Shown here: piece by piece, positions 16,827-30,689 of the stretch
How positions within the stretch are numbered: position 1 is the stretch's first letter
How the letters are laid out: each line of letters begins with the position of its first letter
Assembly: GCF_009720725.1 (NCBI RefSeq)
Contig: NZ_WNKT01000038.1
Coordinates: 1-35,534 of the forward strand
Direction of reading: 5' to 3'
From: Allochromatium palmeri
GTDB lineage: Bacteria; Pseudomonadota; Gammaproteobacteria; Chromatiales; Chromatiaceae
Length of the DNA: 35,534 bases
Position numbers and translations under genes: made by a program
The notes under the pieces: model-generated
The model's input: the letters and a program-made list of their open reading frames with translations, nothing else
Databases searched by the model: none
What the model was told of the DNA's origin: nothing

Positions 16827-17894
16827 ATGCGAACCCTGACCGTTGAACTCGGGGCACGCAGCTACCCCATCCACATCGGCTCCGGCCTGCTCAACAATCC
16901 CGATCTCTACCGCCCACATCTGAGCGGCTCGCAGATCATGATCGTCACCAACGAGACGGTCGCTCCGCTCTATCTGGAGCCGGTCCGCCAGGCGCTGGAC
17001 GGATTCCAGATCCGTGAAGTCATCCTGCCCGACGGCGAAGTCTACAAAACGCTTGAAGTCTGGAACCGGATCTTCGACGCGCTGCTCGCCGAGCGTTTCG
17101 CGCGCGACTGCACCCTGATCGCTCTGGGTGGTGGCGTGATCGGCGACATGACCGGCTTTGCGGCCGCCTGCTATCAGCGCGGGGTCGACTTCATCCAGGT
17201 GCCGACCACGCTGCTGGCCCAGGTCGATTCCTCGGTCGGCGGTAAGACTGGCATCAACCATCCCGCCGGCAAAAACATGATCGGCGCCTTCCATCAGCCG
17301 CGTGCCGTCATCGCCGACACCGACACGCTCGGCACCCTGCCTCAACGCGAACTCTCAGCCGGTCTGGCCGAGGTGCTCAAATACGGCTTCATCCGCGACG
17401 CTGAGTTTCTCGACTGGCTCGAATGTCACATCACCGGTCTGATGTCGCGCGATCCCGATGCCCTGGCCCATGCCATCTGGCGCTCCTGTGAACTCAAGGC
17501 GCAGATCGTCGCCGAGGACGAGTTCGAGTCCGGCTGCCGTGCGCTGCTCAATCTCGGTCACACCTTCGGCCACGCCATCGAGACCGGTGTCGGCTATGGT
17601 GAATGGCTGCACGGCGAGGCGGTCGGCGCGGGCATCTGTCTGGCGGCGGCGCTCTCGGCGCGGCTCGGCTGGCTGACCGAGGCCGAGGTCGAACGCACGC
17701 GCCGTCTGATCGCCAGCGCCAGTCTGCCGACCGAGCGTCCCGCCGATCTCGCACCCGAGCGGATGCTGGAGCTGATGGCCGTGGACAAAAAGGTACTCGC
17801 CGGCCAATTGCGTCTGGTGCTGCTCACGCAGCTCGGCGAGGCCATCGTCACCAGCGACTTCGACCGCGACGCTCTGGCAGACATCCTGGCTTGA
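16827..17894 (+). CDS. aroB: 3-dehydroquinate synthase
   Basis: The 355-residue enzyme converts DAHP to 3-dehydroquinate, the second step of the shikimate pathway, using NAD and a divalent metal. It shows [14 protein letters not shown] (NAD binding), the [21 protein letters not shown] block, the metal ligands in [11 protein letters not shown] and [12 protein letters not shown], and HGEAVGAG. The ATG at 16827 is two bases after aroK. I see no clear terminator in the following 369 bases, so read-through towards gltB is possible. Codon third positions are strongly C-rich, like aroK and unlike gltB. Confidence 0.97.
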   Translation: MRTLTVELGARSYPIHIGSGLLNNPDLYRPHLSGSQIMIVTNETVAPLYLEPVRQALDGFQIREVILPDGEVYKTLEVWNRIFDALLAERFARDCTLIALGGGVIGDMTGFAAACYQRGVDFIQVPTTLLAQVDSSVGGKTGINHPAGKNMIGAFHQPRAVIADTDTLGTLPQRELSAGLAEVLKYGFIRDAEFLDWLECHITGLMSRDPDALAHAIWRSCELKAQIVAEDEFESGCRALLNLGHTFGHAIETGVGYGEWLHGEAVGAGICLAAALSARLGWLTEAEVERTRRLIASASLPTERPADLAPERMLELMAVDKKVLAGQLRLVLLTQLGEAIVTSDFDRDALADILA

Positions 17895-18263
17895 GTGCTG
17901 GCCCAGGTTCACTTCCGGCGTCCCCGCAGAGTTCAACACCCGGCTGACGCCTGCCCTCATCGCAGTGACAGTCGACGTGTGTTTGGTCACATTATTTGAC
18001 ACTTTCAAGCCGTGAATGCTGGCATGACCAGTGCAACAGGGTTATGATTCACGGTTCTCGATTTCAATCCGTTCAGGTACTCAAGGGTCTGCGCGACCCA
18101 AGCGCCCGCCATCCGGCGCCCTCACAGCCTGTTCGCTGAAGTCTGATCACCCTGGATCGAGCGGCTTCGGTCACCCCGAAACCCCAGCGGCCTAGACAGA
18201 CCCCGCGTTCAAACCGCTTCCAGATCGGCATCCTTTCATCCCAGGTATCAAACGAGGTCAGCG
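17895..18263. other. Non-coding leader region between aroB and gltB
   Basis: This 369-base gap has no convincing gene. It contains a spaced inverted repeat TGGTCA (17984-17989) and TGACCA (18025-18030), a sigma-54-like site overlapping its right arm (18020-18035), and a small hairpin GGGTC/GACCC (18085-18099) in what would be the gltB leader. TTGACA at 17996-18001 has no matching -10 box. A GAGGT ribosome site sits eight to ten bases before the gltB start. Confidence 0.55.
18020..18035 (+). promoter_or_regulatory. Candidate sigma-54 promoter of gltBD
   Basis: TGGCATGACCAGTGCA matches the -24/-12 consensus TGGCAYG-N4-TTGCW at every defined position except one (G for T in the first base of TTGCW). 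The invariant GG and GC have the right spacing. It would give a leader of about 220 bases before gltB. Nitrogen control of glutamate synthase makes such a promoter plausible, but a single match of this kind can arise by chance. Confidence 0.4.
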
Positions 18264-22911
<4,648 letters not shown>

Positions 22912-22919
<8 letters not shown>

Positions 22920-24378
22920 ACCAACCGGTTTCATGGAATACGCCCGTGATGACCGGCGCTATGCGCCGGCTGGGGATCGGGTGGTCCACTATGATGAATT
23001 CGTTATTCCGCTGACGGAGTCGAAGCTGCGCGAGCAGGGCGCGCGCTGCATGGACTGCGGCATTCCGTTCTGTCATCAGGGCTGTCCGGTCAATAACATC
23101 ATTCCGGACTGGAACGATCTGGTGTATCGCGGGGATTGGCAGGCGGCGATCGAGGTGCTGCATTCGACCAATAACTTCCCGGAGTTCACCGGGCGCATCT
23201 GTCCGGCGCCGTGCGAGACCTCCTGTACGCTCAACATCGATGACCATCCGGTCACGATCAAGACCATCGAGTGTGCGATCGTGGATCGGGCCTGGGACGA
23301 GGGCTGGATCAAGCCGCAGGTGCCGGCACGACGCACGGGCAAGCGGGTGGCGGTCGTGGGATCGGGGCCGGCCGGGCTGGCCTGTGCGCAGCAGTTGGCG
23401 CGGGCCGGGCATCAGGTGGCGATCTTTGAGAAAGCCGATCGCATCGGCGGACTGCTGCGCTATGGGATTCCGGACTTCAAGCTCAACAAGAAGCTCATCG
23501 ACCGGCGCATGGCGCAGATGCGTACCGAGGGTGTGGAGTTCCATACCAATGCCCATGTCGGGGTCGATATTCCAGTGAGCCAGTTGCGTGCGGACTATGA
23601 CGCGCTGGTGCTGGCCGGTGGCGCAGAGCAGCCGCGTGATCTGCCGGTGCCGGGGCGTGAGCTTGCGGGGATCCATTTTGCGATGGAGTTCCTCAAGCGC
23701 AACAGTCAGCGGGTGCAGGGCTCCTATGTGCCGGATGAGGCCTTCATCAGTGCGCAGGGGCGGCATGTGCTGGTGATCGGCGGCGGGGATACCGGATCGG
23801 ACTGTATCGGCACCTCGAATCGGCATGGGGCGGCGTCTGTGACTCAGGTCGAGATTCTGGATCGACCGCCCGAGAAGGAGGACAAGGGCCTGACCTGGCC
23901 GAACTGGCCCAATCGGATGCGCACCTCCAGTTCGCAGGAGGAGGGCTGTACGCGGATGTGGAACTTCGCGACCAAGGGCTTCGTCGGCGATGAACAGGGT
24001 CGGGTCAAGGCCGTCAAGTATTGTCTGGTGCGCTGGGACAAGGATGCTGAGGGGCGCTGGCGGATGGAGGAAGTACCGGGCAGCGAGGGTGAGCTGAAGG
24101 CGGATCTGGTGTTTCTGGCGATGGGCTTCATGCATCCGGTGCAGACCGGGATGCTGGAGCAGCTTCAGCAGGGCGCGGGTCTGGTGCTCGATGGACGCGG
24201 GAATGTCCAGGGTTCGACCGAGGGCGCGACGGCCTATCAGACGTCGGTCGATGGGGTGTTCTGTGCCGGGGATATGCGCCGCGGGCAGTCGCTGGTGGTC
24301 TGGGCCATTCGCGAGGGGCGGCAGTGTGCGCGCTCGGTCGATGCGTGGTTGATGGGACGCTCGGATCTGCCGCGTTAG
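22912..24378 (+). CDS. gltD: Glutamate synthase (NADPH), small subunit
   Basis: The 488-residue flavoprotein passes electrons from NAD(P)H to GltB. Two N-terminal 4Fe-4S cysteine sets are visible: C46-x2-C49-x4-C54-x3-C58, and a second set in [14 protein letters not shown]. The FAD motif [14 protein letters not shown] and the NADPH motif [14 protein letters not shown] follow, and [20 protein letters not shown] closes the FAD site. I chose ATG 22912, which has an AAGGGGA ribosome site and starts [10 protein letters not shown] like the family. It overlaps the gltB stop by eight bases. A TTG at 22906 would add two residues. A perfect terminator follows at 24410-24437. Confidence 0.97.
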
Positions 24379-24409
24379 CGCACCGCGCGCATCCCCTGTC
24401 TTGCGACCG

Positions 24410-24437
24410 AAAAAGGCGACCACTTGGTCGCCTTTTT
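24410..24437. terminator. Bidirectional rho-independent terminator between gltD and gspD
   Basis: AAAAAGGCGACCA (24410-24422), loop CT, then TGGTCGCCTTTTT (24425-24437) form a perfect 13-bp stem with an A run on one side and a T run on the other. It therefore works on both strands and serves the two convergent operons. Confidence 0.93.
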
Positions 24438-24458
24438 CGTTGGTGGCGCGGCTCTGGC

Positions 24459-26651
24459 TCAAAAGGCGACGTTCAATCCCCGGACCTTTCGGCGGAAATC
24501 CTCGGTCACGGACTCGATGTCCTGATCGCTGGCGATGACCTTGGGGGTGAGGATGACGACCAGTTCGGTCCGGGCCGCGGTCTTTGAGGTCTGACCGAAG
24601 AGTCCGCCTATGATCGGCAGGCTGTAGAGACCAGGAACACCCTGCGTTCCGTCTGAGCGTGCATCCTCGATCAAGCCACCCAGCACCACGGCCTGGTTGG
24701 AGCGCACGGCCACCGAGCTGGTGATGGTGCGCTTCTTGAATGATGGCGAATTCAGGTTAGAGGCGTCCTGTTCCAGCACCGTGCTGACCTCTTGCTCGAT
24801 CTCCATCTGTACCAGCCCGCCCGGTGTCACGCGCGGCTTGACCGTCAGAATGACGCCCGTGTCTTTGTAGGAGATGGTGGTATAGGTGCGATCAGTCGCC
24901 GACAGGCCATCCTGCTGCGAGGTGGCGATCGGGACTTCCTGACCGACCTGGATCTTGGCGGTCTGGTTGTCCATGACCATGACGGATGGCGAGGACAGCA
25001 CGTTGAGCAGGTTATCGCCGGCGAGCGCGCTCAGCGTGGCCTTGATCGTGGTCGGGTTGGAGACCAGCGCCCAGTTGAAGCCGGGGAACATGGTGCCGAT
25101 GGCCGAACTCGTGGAATCATCCAGGGTTCCATCCAGAGAAGCAAAACTCTTGCCATCGCTGGCCGGACCGAACAGCTCCCACTGCACGCCGTATTTGAGA
25201 TTGCCGGCGAGCGTGATCTCGACGATGGTCGCCTCGACCAGCACCTGGAGCGGCAGGATATCGAGCTGCTTGAGCGCGTCGAGGATCTTTTTGTAATCGC
25301 GCGGCGAGGCCCGCACCAGCAGCGAATTGTTGACTTCATCCGCAACGATATTGACGCTCGATGACATCTCGAGTTCGCGCGATGAGGCACTTTGACGGGT
25401 CGTTTGATTCTGGCTGGTGTTGGAATTCGTGCCGCTGCCCGTGCTCGTCCCGCCGATGCTCGATGAGTTACCGAGTCCGGGCGCGACATTGCCGACCGAA
25501 GACTTGCGCGTATTACTGCCGCTGCCGCCGAAGAGTTGCGACAGGATGTCGGCCAGACTCTCGGCGTTGCTGTGCTTGACCCGATAGACATAGAGTCGCT
25601 CGGAGCTGTCGCTGCTGGCCTCGGCCATGTCCAGCCGTTCGATCCAGGTGCGTGCCTGCTCGAGATAGCTTGCCTGAGGCGAGACGACCAGGAGCGCATT
25701 GGAGCTTTCGACCGGGATGAAGCGGAAGATGCCCTTGAGCGGATTGCCGCCCTCGTCGGCGAGCAGGCTTTCGAGCTGTTTAGCCACATCCTGGCTCTTG
25801 GCGTATTCGAGCACGAAAAAGCCGACCGAGAGCCCCGACATCCAGTCGACGTCGAAAACGCGAATGGTATCGAGCAGGTTGCCCATTTCGGGACTGGTAC
25901 CGGCGATCACCAGCAGATTGCGTAGATTGTCGACACGGATGACGCTGCCCTCGGGCGCCAGAGGCGTGAGGATGCTGTTCATCTCCTCCGCGCCGATGTA
26001 GCGCAGCGGCACCACCTGCACGCTGTAGCCATTGGGCAGCGCACGGTTCGAGTCACCGAGCTGCGGGGTCACGCGGCCCTGGACGGCATTGGCCAGCGGC
26101 AACACTTCGTAGCTGCCATCCGTGTAGACGAGTGCTGCGTTGTTCATGCGCAGCAGGGTTTCGAGCGTGGGCAGCAGATCCTCGCGGCGCAGCGGGCGGC
26201 CGGTCTGGAGCGAGGTGGCCCCCTGGACGGCTGGATGCAGCACATAGTTGACCTTGAGCAGATCACCCAGAATGACCTTGACCACTTCGCGGATGTCGGT
26301 GCCGTCGAAGTTCAGCGTGACGTCACCCGGCGCGGTATCAACCGTAGGGGGCGCGACCCGGCGCACGAACGAACCGCTGCCGCGCTGCATGATCTCGCTG
26401 CTCTTGGGGCGTGCCTCATCGCCGCCAATGGCGATGGTCTCGGCGCCGCCGCCGCCGCGCTGCTTGAAGTCTTCACGCTTCTGTGTCTGATCGGCATCGA
26501 TGATGTGTCCATTGGCATCGCCGATCTTGACCGTTGGATCCCAATACGCACGCTCGCAGCCGTACAGCCCGATGATAAGGCTGATCGACAGGGCGACGCG
26601 CAGCCCATGTCCGAGCGGATGCGTGCGCTTGGCAGTGTGATGGAAATACAT
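24459..26651 (-). CDS. gspD: GspD, type II secretion outer-membrane secretin (possible lipoprotein)
   Basis: The 730-residue protein has an N-terminal signal ending in LYGC (Cys32), a possible lipobox. The N0 domain follows (about 90-170), then N1-N3 domains with DNLRNLLVIAGTSPEM and VESSNALLVVSPQASY, and the secretin core (about 480-715, with NVLSSPSVMVMDNQTAKIQVGQ-type blocks and VVILTPKVI). A Gly/Ser/Thr/Asn-rich linker of about 50 residues separates N2 from N3. It forms the exit pore of the type II system. ATG 26651 has a GAGG four bases upstream. The alternative ATG at 26699 overlaps the gspC stop as ATGA but has no ribosome site and adds 16 Arg-rich residues; both starts are possible. 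This is the last gene of the operon, ending at a strong terminator. Confidence 0.94.
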   Translation of the reverse strand: MYFHHTAKRTHPLGHGLRVALSISLIIGLYGCERAYWDPTVKIGDANGHIIDADQTQKREDFKQRGGGGAETIAIGGDEARPKSSEIMQRGSGSFVRRVAPPTVDTAPGDVTLNFDGTDIREVVKVILGDLLKVNYVLHPAVQGATSLQTGRPLRREDLLPTLETLLRMNNAALVYTDGSYEVLPLANAVQGRVTPQLGDSNRALPNGYSVQVVPLRYIGAEEMNSILTPLAPEGSVIRVDNLRNLLVIAGTSPEMGNLLDTIRVFDVDWMSGLSVGFFVLEYAKSQDVAKQLESLLADEGGNPLKGIFRFIPVESSNALLVVSPQASYLEQARTWIERLDMAEASSDSSERLYVYRVKHSNAESLADILSQLFGGSGSNTRKSSVGNVAPGLGNSSSIGGTSTGSGTNSNTSQNQTTRQSASSRELEMSSSVNIVADEVNNSLLVRASPRDYKKILDALKQLDILPLQVLVEATIVEITLAGNLKYGVQWELFGPASDGKSFASLDGTLDDSTSSAIGTMFPGFNWALVSNPTTIKATLSALAGDNLLNVLSSPSVMVMDNQTAKIQVGQEVPIATSQQDGLSATDRTYTTISYKDTGVILTVKPRVTPGGLVQMEIEQEVSTVLEQDASNLNSPSFKKRTITSSVAVRSNQAVVLGGLIEDARSDGTQGVPGLYSLPIIGGLFGQTSKTAARTELVVILTPKVIASDQDIESVTEDFRRKVRGLNVAF

Positions 26652-26695
26652 GGTGCCTCGTTGACGAGGGTCGATGCGTCTCGACCAGCGGGTGA

Positions 26696-27280
26696 TCATG
26701 GCTTGGGAGGGGCGGCGCGCACCGGTGCACGGGGCGGAGGCCGAGGAAGGGCTTTCCGGGTGGGTGGTGGCGCGGCCGCAGGCGACGGTTTTGAATAATC
26801 GCGCAATATTAGCGCATCCTGCTGACCCTGTCGCTCAAGCAGGACACGATCCTCCTGGATGTTCAGCACTGACCAGCCCTGAAGCTCGTCTCCGATACGT
26901 AAACGGCGCAGCTTGGGTTGTGCCGGATCCTTGACCCAGGCGGAGACCATGTCGGGCGTGATGAGCACGGCGTTCAAGTCGAAGACGCTCAGCTCGACGC
27001 TCTCCTCATTGATCGGCTCGGCCGGCTGTTCGTCGCTCGGTGGCTCGGGTTGGCGATCCGGCCGGAAGAGTGGATGCTCGATGATGGCGACATAGTTGTC
27101 CCTTGTGTCGGGCGTTGCGAGCCGGGTGAGCAGATCCGGTTGCAGCGGTGTGGCGACGGCTTCGACCACGGCAGGGGCATCGCCCGGCTCAGCCAGCGGC
27201 GCGGCCGGCGGCCAGCCGAGCCACTGGAGCGTCAGGATCGCAAGCAGGCCGAGCGCGACCAGAACAGGCGCATATTTCAT
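26696..27280 (-). CDS. gspC: GspC/XpsN-like type II secretion inner-membrane protein without PDZ domain
   Basis: The 194-residue protein has one N-terminal membrane helix (about residues 5-22), a Pro/Ala-rich spacer and an HR-type beta domain (about 65-160). IIEHPLFRPDRQP, then LNAVLITPDMVSAWV and LRIGDELQGWSVLNIQEDRVLLERQG, match the GspC homology region that touches the secretin N0 domain. The tail after about residue 165 is Pro/Arg/Ala-rich and ends without a PDZ or coiled-coil domain. This makes it shorter than GspC of Klebsiella or Vibrio (about 270-300). Its place between gspM and gspD is that of xpsN in Xanthomonas. Starts and stops are coupled by ATGA on the gspM side. Confidence 0.82.
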   Translation of the reverse strand: MKYAPVLVALGLLAILTLQWLGWPPAAPLAEPGDAPAVVEAVATPLQPDLLTRLATPDTRDNYVAIIEHPLFRPDRQPEPPSDEQPAEPINEESVELSVFDLNAVLITPDMVSAWVKDPAQPKLRRLRIGDELQGWSVLNIQEDRVLLERQGQQDALILRDYSKPSPAAAPPPTRKALPRPPPRAPVRAAPPKP

Positions 27281-27891
27281 GGTGCGCTCCCTCCGAGGAC
27301 GAAGCCGTAAATATCCAGCCGCATCGTCAGTTCGCCTCCCTGATTGGCGACGAGGCGACGACGCGCCAGGGCCGGGTTGGCGTTGGTGATCGGACGGGCG
27401 GAGGAGCGCACCGAGAGACGCTCGATGAACAGAAAGGGGCGGGCCTGATCGAGCGCATAGATCACTTCCATCAGCGTCTCGGTCGAGCCTTGGATCTGGG
27501 TGCGGACGCGGATGCGCAGTGGTGTCTCCTGACTCTCGGGTGGCAGGATCTGGGTGCTGATCAGCCGCCCGGACGCCGCCGTGACGATCTCCTGGATCCG
27601 GGTCTGAAGCTGAGCACCGGCGAGCGCCTGGGTCGGCGCCTTGAAATAGAAGGCGTCGAAGTCGTCATTGGTGCGCGCCTGTTCCAGCTCGGCCTGTAAG
27701 GCGGGCAGGGTGCGCACCAGACGCTGATAACGCTGCAACTGATCGCTGTTGGTGGCGATGGTGTCGTTGAGTGTCGAAATCCGGTTCAGCCAGGGAACCG
27801 CGATGGCGGCCAGGAGCAGCAACGGCAGCAGGACCACCGTACCGAGTACCGCCAGACAGAAGGGGCGGCTGGCTGAAGATTTAGGGGTCAT
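27277..27891 (-). CDS. gspM: GspM-like type II secretion protein (T2SSM_b family)
   Basis: The 204-residue bitopic protein has a membrane helix near residues 12-35, a coiled-coil segment (about 40-75) and a periplasmic ferredoxin-like domain with IRVRTQIQGSTETLMEVIYALDQARPFLFIERLSV. That block is typical of the GspM 'b' subtype, which resembles PilO. It supports GspL and the assembly platform. The start overlaps the gspL stop and the stop overlaps the gspC start, both as ATGA. Confidence 0.85.
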   Translation of the reverse strand: MTPKSSASRPFCLAVLGTVVLLPLLLLAAIAVPWLNRISTLNDTIATNSDQLQRYQRLVRTLPALQAELEQARTNDDFDAFYFKAPTQALAGAQLQTRIQEIVTAASGRLISTQILPPESQETPLRIRVRTQIQGSTETLMEVIYALDQARPFLFIERLSVRSSARPITNANPALARRRLVANQGGELTMRLDIYGFVLGGSAP

Positions 27892-28982
27892 TCAGCGCCT
27901 CCTTGCGTGTAACGGAAGGCAATGTTGAAACGCTCCTTGCCGGTGCGGGCGATTTGCGTCACGGGCGAGCCGAAGGACACGCCCTCGATGCCGGGTGCCT
28001 GTTCCAGGATCGCGATCAGGGCCGTGGCCTGACCTGATTCACCGCGCAGGTCGACTTGGCCGGCGCTGAATTCGAGGTTCTGCACCCAGGTATCCTCGGG
28101 GATGCGCGTGGTCAGTTCGCGCAGCATCTCCAGGATCGAGGGCTGTTCGAGCTTGCTCTGAAGCACGGCGGTGCTGCCCTGGCGGACGCGTTCGAGTTCC
28201 TGGCGTACCTCGTCGACGGCGATGGCCTGAACGCGCAGACGTGCGACCTCGGTCTCCAGTTGGCGCGCGATCTGGTGCTTCTGCCACAGCGGCGTGACCA
28301 GGATCGCGACCACGAGCAGGAGTGAGGCCGCGACCGACACCGAGCTGAGCGTCAGACGCAGACGGCGGCGTTTCGGGCGTTGTTCGGATGGCAGCAGATT
28401 CGCCCCACTCCAGGCCCCGTCCCAGGTGATGCGATCGACCGGCGCGCCCAGCGCCTGCAGCCGCTCGACCCAGCCATCGATCAGATCGCGTCGGCACAGT
28501 GCCAGATCCAGTCGCAAACGCTCGGCGCTCTTGGAGCCGCTCTGGGCGGCGAAGTCGAAGAGCACATCCTTGGATTCGAAGGGCGAGAGACGATCCAGCT
28601 CGTAGCGGATCACCTGCGGCAGATTGGCGCGGACCTGTGAGGGGAAAGAGACCGTGCGTGTGAGCACGGTCTCGCGCGGCAGACAGAGTTCGATGACGCT
28701 GGGGCGATCCTGATCGCGCACGTCCGAGAGGCCGGGTAAGGTCGTCGTGTGCGCCAGATTCAGCTCGCCGAGCGGTTCGGTGTCCAGTCCGGCGACCAGA
28801 CTGAGCCGTGCCCGATCACCCTCGGGGTAGATGATCAGACGACGATTGTGGCGGGCCAGGATCCGACGCGCGAACGCGGGCAGACAGTTCGTCAGCCGTT
28901 CGCCGATCTCCCCGGACAGCCCCATGGAGCCAGAGACCGGCAACCTTTTGATGAATAGGCTCAAGCGTTCAGTGAGAGTCAT
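27888..28982 (-). CDS. gspL: GspL-like type II secretion protein (PilM-like cytoplasmic part fused to PilN-like part)
   Basis: The 364-residue protein combines a cytoplasmic actin-like part (about residues 30-200), a membrane helix (about 215-238), a coiled coil (about 240-275) and a periplasmic PilN-like ferredoxin domain (IPEDTWVQNLEFSAGQVDLRGES). GspL recruits the ATPase GspE to the membrane through its cytoplasmic part. No gspE is present in this window, so its partner is encoded elsewhere or missing. The 43-base gap from gspK holds no good ribosome site. The stop overlaps gspM as ATGA. Confidence 0.88.
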   Translation of the reverse strand: MTLTERLSLFIKRLPVSGSMGLSGEIGERLTNCLPAFARRILARHNRRLIIYPEGDRARLSLVAGLDTEPLGELNLAHTTTLPGLSDVRDQDRPSVIELCLPRETVLTRTVSFPSQVRANLPQVIRYELDRLSPFESKDVLFDFAAQSGSKSAERLRLDLALCRRDLIDGWVERLQALGAPVDRITWDGAWSGANLLPSEQRPKRRRLRLTLSSVSVAASLLLVVAILVTPLWQKHQIARQLETEVARLRVQAIAVDEVRQELERVRQGSTAVLQSKLEQPSILEMLRELTTRIPEDTWVQNLEFSAGQVDLRGESGQATALIAILEQAPGIEGVSFGSPVTQIARTGKERFNIAFRYTQGGAE

Positions 28983-29025
28983 ATTTCAGATTCAGAATCC
29001 AGTCGATCGACCCAGCGTGGATATA

Positions 29026-29976
29026 TCAGGTATCGGCCGGGGTCGATACATTGTCGAGCGAATCAGGGTCGGAAATATGCAAAGAAGTGTCAAACCCAGC
29101 CCTGTCTCGACGCCACAGCACCTGATAGGGCGGCTGCTGACCGGGCGCGAGCTGAAAGAGCACCTCCATACTCCGGCCCGCGCCCCGCGATCGCGGTTCA
29201 GTGATCTGGAGTCGATAGAGTGGGCCGCCACGATTGACCACGGTCGTCGTGGTGGCCCCCGGCACCTCGGCCTGATCGCGCGCGATGATCTCTTCGCGCG
29301 CGTCCTCCAGCGTGAGGCCCTTGAGCGTCGCCAGCACGGCGGGTGACGCAAAACGCTCGTCCGGTTGCGCCGAGCCGCTCTCAACCGAGACCTCGGGCGC
29401 AAGCAGGCGATAGATCTCGGGTGTCATGCCGAGCACCTGCCGCAATTCCTCGACCGCCTCATAGGGTGCATCCTTGGCGCCGAGCGCACGGCCGGCTTGT
29501 TCGTAATCACTGTCCTCGGCCCCGTTGAGCAGGGCCAGGTCATCCTCGTCGCGCCAATCGATGATCGCCGCCGCCAGTGCATCGGCGTCCTCGGGTACCA
29601 GTCCGAGCACTTCCAGCAGGGCGCGCAGGGTGTCAGGCTGGATCTGATTGAGGCTGTAGCGTGAGGACTCGTTGAAGACCCGCAGACTCAGCTCGGAACC
29701 GGCGAACGACCAGGTTCGCGGCTGGCCGTTGGGCAGCCAGGCGGTGTCCTGTTCGGCATCGAGCTGGGCTTCCGGGGTCATGTAGTGCAAGGCCGTATAG
29801 GCGATGGCGGCCTCGGCAAGCGCCCGGAAGCGTGCCGACTCGACATGGTTGTCGGTCAGGGCGATCTCGGTGCGACGCGAGACAGTCAGGCTCACGGCCA
29901 TGACCGTCAGGAGCGTCAGCACCCACATCACGAGCATGAGCGCGATGCCGCGCTGACGTCTGATTGGTAGCATCAT
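29026..29976 (-). CDS. gspK: GspK, minor pseudopilin of type II secretion
   Basis: The 316-residue protein has a prepilin leader of 10 residues (MMLPIRRQRG) cut before IALML, a hydrophobic helix and a large alpha-helical domain inserted in the pseudopilin fold. It lacks Glu at position 5 of the mature protein. This is normal for GspK, which caps the pseudopilus tip with GspI and GspJ. SRYSLNQI and AAAIIDWRDEDDL are typical GspK calcium-site and helix motifs. The start overlaps the gspJ stop by one base (TGATG). Confidence 0.92.
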   Translation of the reverse strand: MMLPIRRQRGIALMLVMWVLTLLTVMAVSLTVSRRTEIALTDNHVESARFRALAEAAIAYTALHYMTPEAQLDAEQDTAWLPNGQPRTWSFAGSELSLRVFNESSRYSLNQIQPDTLRALLEVLGLVPEDADALAAAIIDWRDEDDLALLNGAEDSDYEQAGRALGAKDAPYEAVEELRQVLGMTPEIYRLLAPEVSVESGSAQPDERFASPAVLATLKGLTLEDAREEIIARDQAEVPGATTTTVVNRGGPLYRLQITEPRSRGAGRSMEVLFQLAPGQQPPYQVLWRRDRAGFDTSLHISDPDSLDNVSTPADT

Positions 29977-30689
29977 CAGGGTTGATCGGGTAGGGCCACG
30001 ACCAGATCGGGCCAGGATTGCGCGGTCGTCTCCAGACGAATCCGCACCAGATCCGGCAGGCGTGTCTGGCCCAGCCAGTCATCATGCCAGTCCGGTTCGC
30101 TGTCGCCATCGGCCAGACCATAGTAGGCCAGCTCGAAGCGACTGACATTCTCCAGTAACCGGGCACGCCCGAAAGCGCCATCGGCGGTGTCCAGGTCGGC
30201 GCGCAGATCGCTCGACGCCGCCGCGTCCTGCTCGCTCATCGGCTCCCAGATTGGAACCGCGTCGCCGCCCTCCAGAATCTCGGGGTGCAGCAGCCAGCGT
30301 GTCAGAATCAGGGTGCGCGCCTCGCCCGCGCCTTCGAGTTGCAGACGCAGGATATAGAGTCCGGACAGACCGACGTGCTCTGACAGGGGCGCGGCCCATT
30401 CGAGGCGTTCGGACTCCCCGGCGAAGACCTGCACGATCTGCCCATCATAGATGGTCGTCGCCGGCCGAGCCTGGCCGAGCGTGCGTCGGATAAAACCATC
30501 GGCGAGTCGCAGACCGGACAGACGCGCGCCGACCGTCTCGACGGCTTCCCAGGAGCGTCCGCCGAGTCGCAGACCCGAGAACAGCAGCAGCGAGATCAGA
30601 CCGATGATCGCCAGCGCGATCACCAACTCGATCAGGGTGAAGCCGCGTCCTCTGCGCCCACCGGAGTTTGAGGGGATGAACCCGCTCAT
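29976..30689 (-). CDS. gspJ: GspJ, minor pseudopilin of type II secretion
   Basis: The 237-residue protein has a 16-residue basic leader ending in GRG and the mature start FTLIELVIALAIIGL with Glu5, as prepilin peptidase substrates require. The globular part is of typical GspJ length. GspJ forms the tip trimer with GspI and GspK. The start is coupled to gspI by ATGA (30686-30689), and the stop overlaps gspK by one base. Confidence 0.93.
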   Translation of the reverse strand: MSGFIPSNSGGRRGRGFTLIELVIALAIIGLISLLLFSGLRLGGRSWEAVETVGARLSGLRLADGFIRRTLGQARPATTIYDGQIVQVFAGESERLEWAAPLSEHVGLSGLYILRLQLEGAGEARTLILTRWLLHPEILEGGDAVPIWEPMSEQDAAASSDLRADLDTADGAFGRARLLENVSRFELAYYGLADGDSEPDWHDDWLGQTRLPDLVRIRLETTAQSWPDLVVALPDQP

